This document shows positions 60,434 through 64,000 of a stretch of DNA of 64,000 nucleotides, in pieces. The DNA is taken from contig CM053259.1 of NCBI GenBank assembly GCA_028583405.1, forward strand, positions 18,389,594 to 18,453,593, written 5' to 3'. Made by a program: the position numbers and the translations under genes. The number at the start of each line of letters is the position of its first letter. Within the stretch, counting starts at the first letter, position 1. The notes below the pieces were generated by a model. It saw nothing but the letters and a program-made list of their open reading frames with translations. It had not been told where the DNA came from and searched no databases. This DNA is from Pogonophryne albipinna. Taxonomy: Eukaryota > Chordata > Actinopteri > Perciformes > Artedidraconidae.

Positions 60434-63400
60434 GATTTGATATTTTACTCTTGTTACTGCACACTAGGTATCACTGCTTTGGACTCTTTATAAAAAAGAT
60501 AAAGAAAAATGACCTTCTCCTAAACTTTTGACTGTCCTGAGGGCTTCCACATATGTTCCCAAGTCATTTGCAATTACTTGAACTCATATTATGCTAATAG
60601 CCTTTTTAAATGGGTCACATAGACAGTGCATTTTACCTCTGGCTGAGCTTCATCAGGCCACTACGAGTACAAAATGCGTAAATGAGAGACTAAATTATAG
60701 CTTCTGAAAAAGCAACACATCTAGGGAAAGCTGTAGCCGTTTTGTTTTAAAGGAAAGGATTTTTCCAATTCTTTCTTGAATTGCTTTGAAAGTGTTTCTT
60801 CTCCTCTGTTTTTCTCTTCCTTCCTTCCTTGCTGCCCCTGTTTGTTCAGATCTCCCGTGAGCCAGTTTCGACACGCCATGACAGTGACTGTGGTCTATAA
60901 ATCACCTTTTCCCTGAACTGTCAGTGCCTGCTTGCTCTGAGATGAAACAACAGCCATTAGATCATCGGCACGGCAGATTCCAGTCCTTTCTGCTCTTCTG
61001 CCAAAACCCCCCACGCCCAACAATCGAACATTGCACTGGTGCTGCACAACACATTTCAAACCATCTGGTTTGTCTTCAGGCGAAGTACAGATAAAGCATT
61101 ACTAATGCTAATTAAAGATGACGTGAGTGAGATTTACACAACCAATGCCAAGCACTGATTCAATGTGGGCTGCACCAGACAGATGTCATTTGTTAAACAA
61201 ATTCTTCTAGAGCAAATATTGACACTTTCATTACCGTCCATAAGAAGTAAAAGTCGTTTAGTTAGCATATTTTTTGTAACCATTTTTCACTTTATTGTGC
61301 AACACACCTCTTTGATTATTGAAGTCGTTCTATTTTGGTGCATTAATGGTGGCCATGACAGAAGGCTGTTTAAAACCGAAGCTAAGAAAATAACATGTTT
61401 TTCCCTTTCTTCATCGATGGCGTCTTTTAAATTCACCTGCATTGCCCCTGACAGTGGAGCTTCCCCCGACTAAACAACAGCTGCTCTCATCGCCTAGCAA
61501 CAACCAGTTGATGGATGACCCCAAAGATGGATAATTACCATAAATCACTATGGTTGTGTGGAGAACAGAAGCAGAAAATAATCGTACGAAACAAAAAACA
61601 GGCTGAACCAGTTTTAACTAGTGTGTCTGGTGCTAACCTTGTTTCTCACAAATGTGTTGAATTGCAGTCGTAGTTACTTTCTCCTGCTGGCAAGAACTGG
61701 CTGGTGAACCAAACAAAAAGTGGCAATGCATTTGTCTATAAGTGTACTTATTTGGAGCGTTTCTTGAGTGGTCAGTGGTTTCAGTCTGAATGAATAGGGG
61801 CTGTAAAATGAAACCTGATGAAATGACTCATTACACAAAACCTGTCCTGAAGGAACAGGGACAAAGAAAACAAAGTAGGCAGAGGAAGGAAGAAAGGAAA
61901 CAGCAGAGAATGAATGATGGCAACAATGATGAGTTTAGTGTAGCAAAGGAGAAGAGGGGGTCGGAGGAGTAAAAGCACAAAGAGGAAATGTGTTTACCGT
62001 CTGAACAAACCTGTATATTAATACAGTGTGTGTCGATGAGAATATGTGGGAGAGTTACATGGCACGCTATATAGTGAGATACAGGAAAACAAGAGAATGA
62101 AAAAAGGAGAAAAAAGGAGAAAATGGGAGGGCATGGGGCCAAAACAGGGTCACAACCTAACCAGTTCGGTCTAGCCGAGTCTGGTTGCACAATAAGCCAT
62201 CAATCAAGCTTCTTCACGCTGTCAGAACTCCCCTCGATTCAGAGGCCATCCACTTTGTACACTGCTGAGAAACAAAACTCAGAGAAGGGAAAGAGACAGA
62301 GGGAGGAAAATAACCACGATGGGAAAGATGCACCCTAAAGACCCGCTCACTCCAGTGAGGCTTGCAATGTGTCTTTGCAAAATATTCTCTATAAAGATAG
62401 GTGACTAGCTTAACACATACAGGGTTAGTGTGTGACTGCGGCTGGCAAGGTAATTGCATACAAGCTAGCTAGATGGGAACATGCTAATGCTAAAATGTTA
62501 AGTAGTTGCCAGGGCTTCTCTTCACTTCAGTGCAAACAATACTTGACAAAATGCGACATAAAACCAAATCCGTTAACGTTAAACAGCATTCAGATATTAG
62601 TTAGCCACAACCTAGAAACAATACACAGTGGCTGGCTACTGCAATTGAAAAGTATTTGCAATATTGACTAATGTTTAAAAATCAACATGACAACTATTTC
62701 TCTTTTGTGATGCAGTTTTTACTCTGACAGATTTTTGAAACAAGATAAGCTTTTGATGGCTGAAATGACCAGGCTAATAAACGATTGAAATGTTGGATGT
62801 TAGACATTGGGGTGATAAACATTTCATCACCTCCTCTGTACGCTTATCTACTTCTTGTTAAGATAATAACAAACCACACCCCAGATATGCATCACAAGAA
62901 TGCAGAGGACTGAGAGGATGACCTCAGAGACGCACAAAGAAATCATAACTTTAAAAACCATAAAGTCACTTCTGGGAAATTAATTAGAACCGCAAACCCT
63001 CCGGGCAGGAGGCTGCTCAGGACAACCAAACGTCCCCAAACATTTTAGTGCTTTTACTGCATGTGTCACAAGGGAAATTCCACCAATTGTGCACAATCAA
63101 AACGGTTATCTATGCATCGCCACATTTTCTTTTTCATTCTGCCCGCTTAAGTGACGAGTTAGTGCTGAAGTCTGGCGCTCCATTAAACATTAAAAGTTCT
63201 ACTGTTTCATTTCAACACTAGTTTAGGATTTAAAGCTTGATGAATAGCATGGGGGCGTAACAAAAAACATAACAAAAGCATACGCTGAACCTCACAGCAG
63301 TTAGGAGTGTGTATGTGTGCTTGTGTGGAGCTTTTTCTCCCTTTCCTGATGACCATGGCAGTAAAGTGACAAAAGAAGAAATGATAGGAGGGAGGAGGGA

Positions 63401-64000
63401 TTAGGGGCTGAAAAAGGGTCCCTGGAGAAAGTCAGTAAATTATGTACTGGGCTCTCAAAGTGGACTATATCAGGAGCCATCTCAGCCTGATTGCGTCTGT
63501 GTGGGACTATGCATGCATGTGTGTGTGTGTTTGTGAGTGTGTGAGGGTACAATGGCTATGAACAGCTTCGCAGTCAGGGAGAGAGGCAGGAAGAGAGGAA
63601 GCAATCCTTCAACAGAGCACAATATCAGACTGCGGACAGACAACGAACGGCTGGAAGGTTCTGGAAACGAGAGAAAAGCCTGCCTCCCTCACATTTCAGC
63701 TCCAAACGCCGCCTCTCAAAGTGCCCTCCATCTAACACTAACACGCACACACTCACACACACATAAATGGCACCATAACTCTATATCCGCAATCAATCTC
63801 AGCTATGAAGACACATCCATCTTCAGTAATGTTAATGGGAGGGTTTTGGGGGTTGGAGGGGGTGGAGGACAGAGGTAAAACAGAGGGTACGCGACTGCAG
63901 AGCTGACCTCAGAGCAGTGTGAGGTAATACAGGCTGTGTGTGCGTAATAGAGACAGAGAAAATGAATAAAAAGTGAGAAAAGAGATATGTGCATTTGTGC
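60434..64000 (-). other. tshz1 intron 1, distal part
   Basis: No exon or transposon was recognised. Stretches around 60840-61000 and 62880-63020 are non-repetitive with homeodomain-like taatta cores (ctaattaaag at about 61107, aattaattag near 62980) and could be conserved regulatory DNA. This is inference only. GT and CA tracts occur at 63515-63545 and 63740-63765. Confidence 0.4.

Overview
The window is nuclear DNA from a teleost fish, most likely a percomorph. The evidence is a vertebrate teashirt zinc-finger gene with fish-type sequence, and a dense, diverse load of transposons typical of teleosts: many hAT elements, Tc1 elements, a Ty3/Gypsy element, L2-type LINEs, a tRNA-derived SINE and TTAA-flanked MITEs. 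The exact species cannot be read from the sequence. There are no bacterial features.

The one host gene I can support is tshz1, on the minus strand. Its large last exon (50140-53480) encodes essentially the whole protein: three widely spaced atypical zinc fingers, a CtBP-type motif, a homeodomain-like region and two C-terminal C2H2 fingers. A clear splice acceptor starts the exon. The short first exon, which carries the initiator ATG in this family, is not visible, so at least 10.5 kb of intron 1 runs to the end of the window (53481-64000). The 3' UTR and a long gene-poor downstream flank lie below 50140. In vertebrates such flanks usually hold developmental enhancers. I point to candidate stretches only as inference.

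Layout. 1-566: end of a Tc1-type element with a frameshifted transposase start. About 1765-6557: a decayed Gypsy retrotransposon (minus strand) whose gag is split by a foldback hAT at 4891-6417. 7749-9576: an hAT carrying a truncated L2 LINE. 9591-11455: a THAP-bearing P-like element inserted only a few bases away. 12890-13165: a LINE tail. 14501-18061: three hAT elements nested one inside another, each with its own perfect 8-bp duplication. 18224-20639: a TTAA-type MITE holding another hAT. 23417-24107 and 27666-29288: a rearranged and a nearly complete Tc1 element. 24137-24345: a SINE. 31350-32035: a second TTAA MITE. 35847-37744: an hAT. 39598-40039: a small palindromic MITE. About 40231-40681: an old hAT-like repeat. 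43713-44690: a TA-flanked MITE. 44969-46110: an hAT related to the outermost nested one. 56206-56468: a pure CA run of about 131 units. 56540-57580 and 59217-60425: BED-finger hAT remnants inside tshz1 intron 1.

The transposons do not form a functional system with tshz1. Their value here is structural: target-site duplications fix many boundaries to the base and give an order of insertion. I found no convincing new biological system. The most notable items are the three-level hAT nest, the foldback element in gag, the THAP element with a surviving splice donor, two insertions into one short target, and the Tc1 copy whose rebuilt left end is joined through telomere-like repeats.
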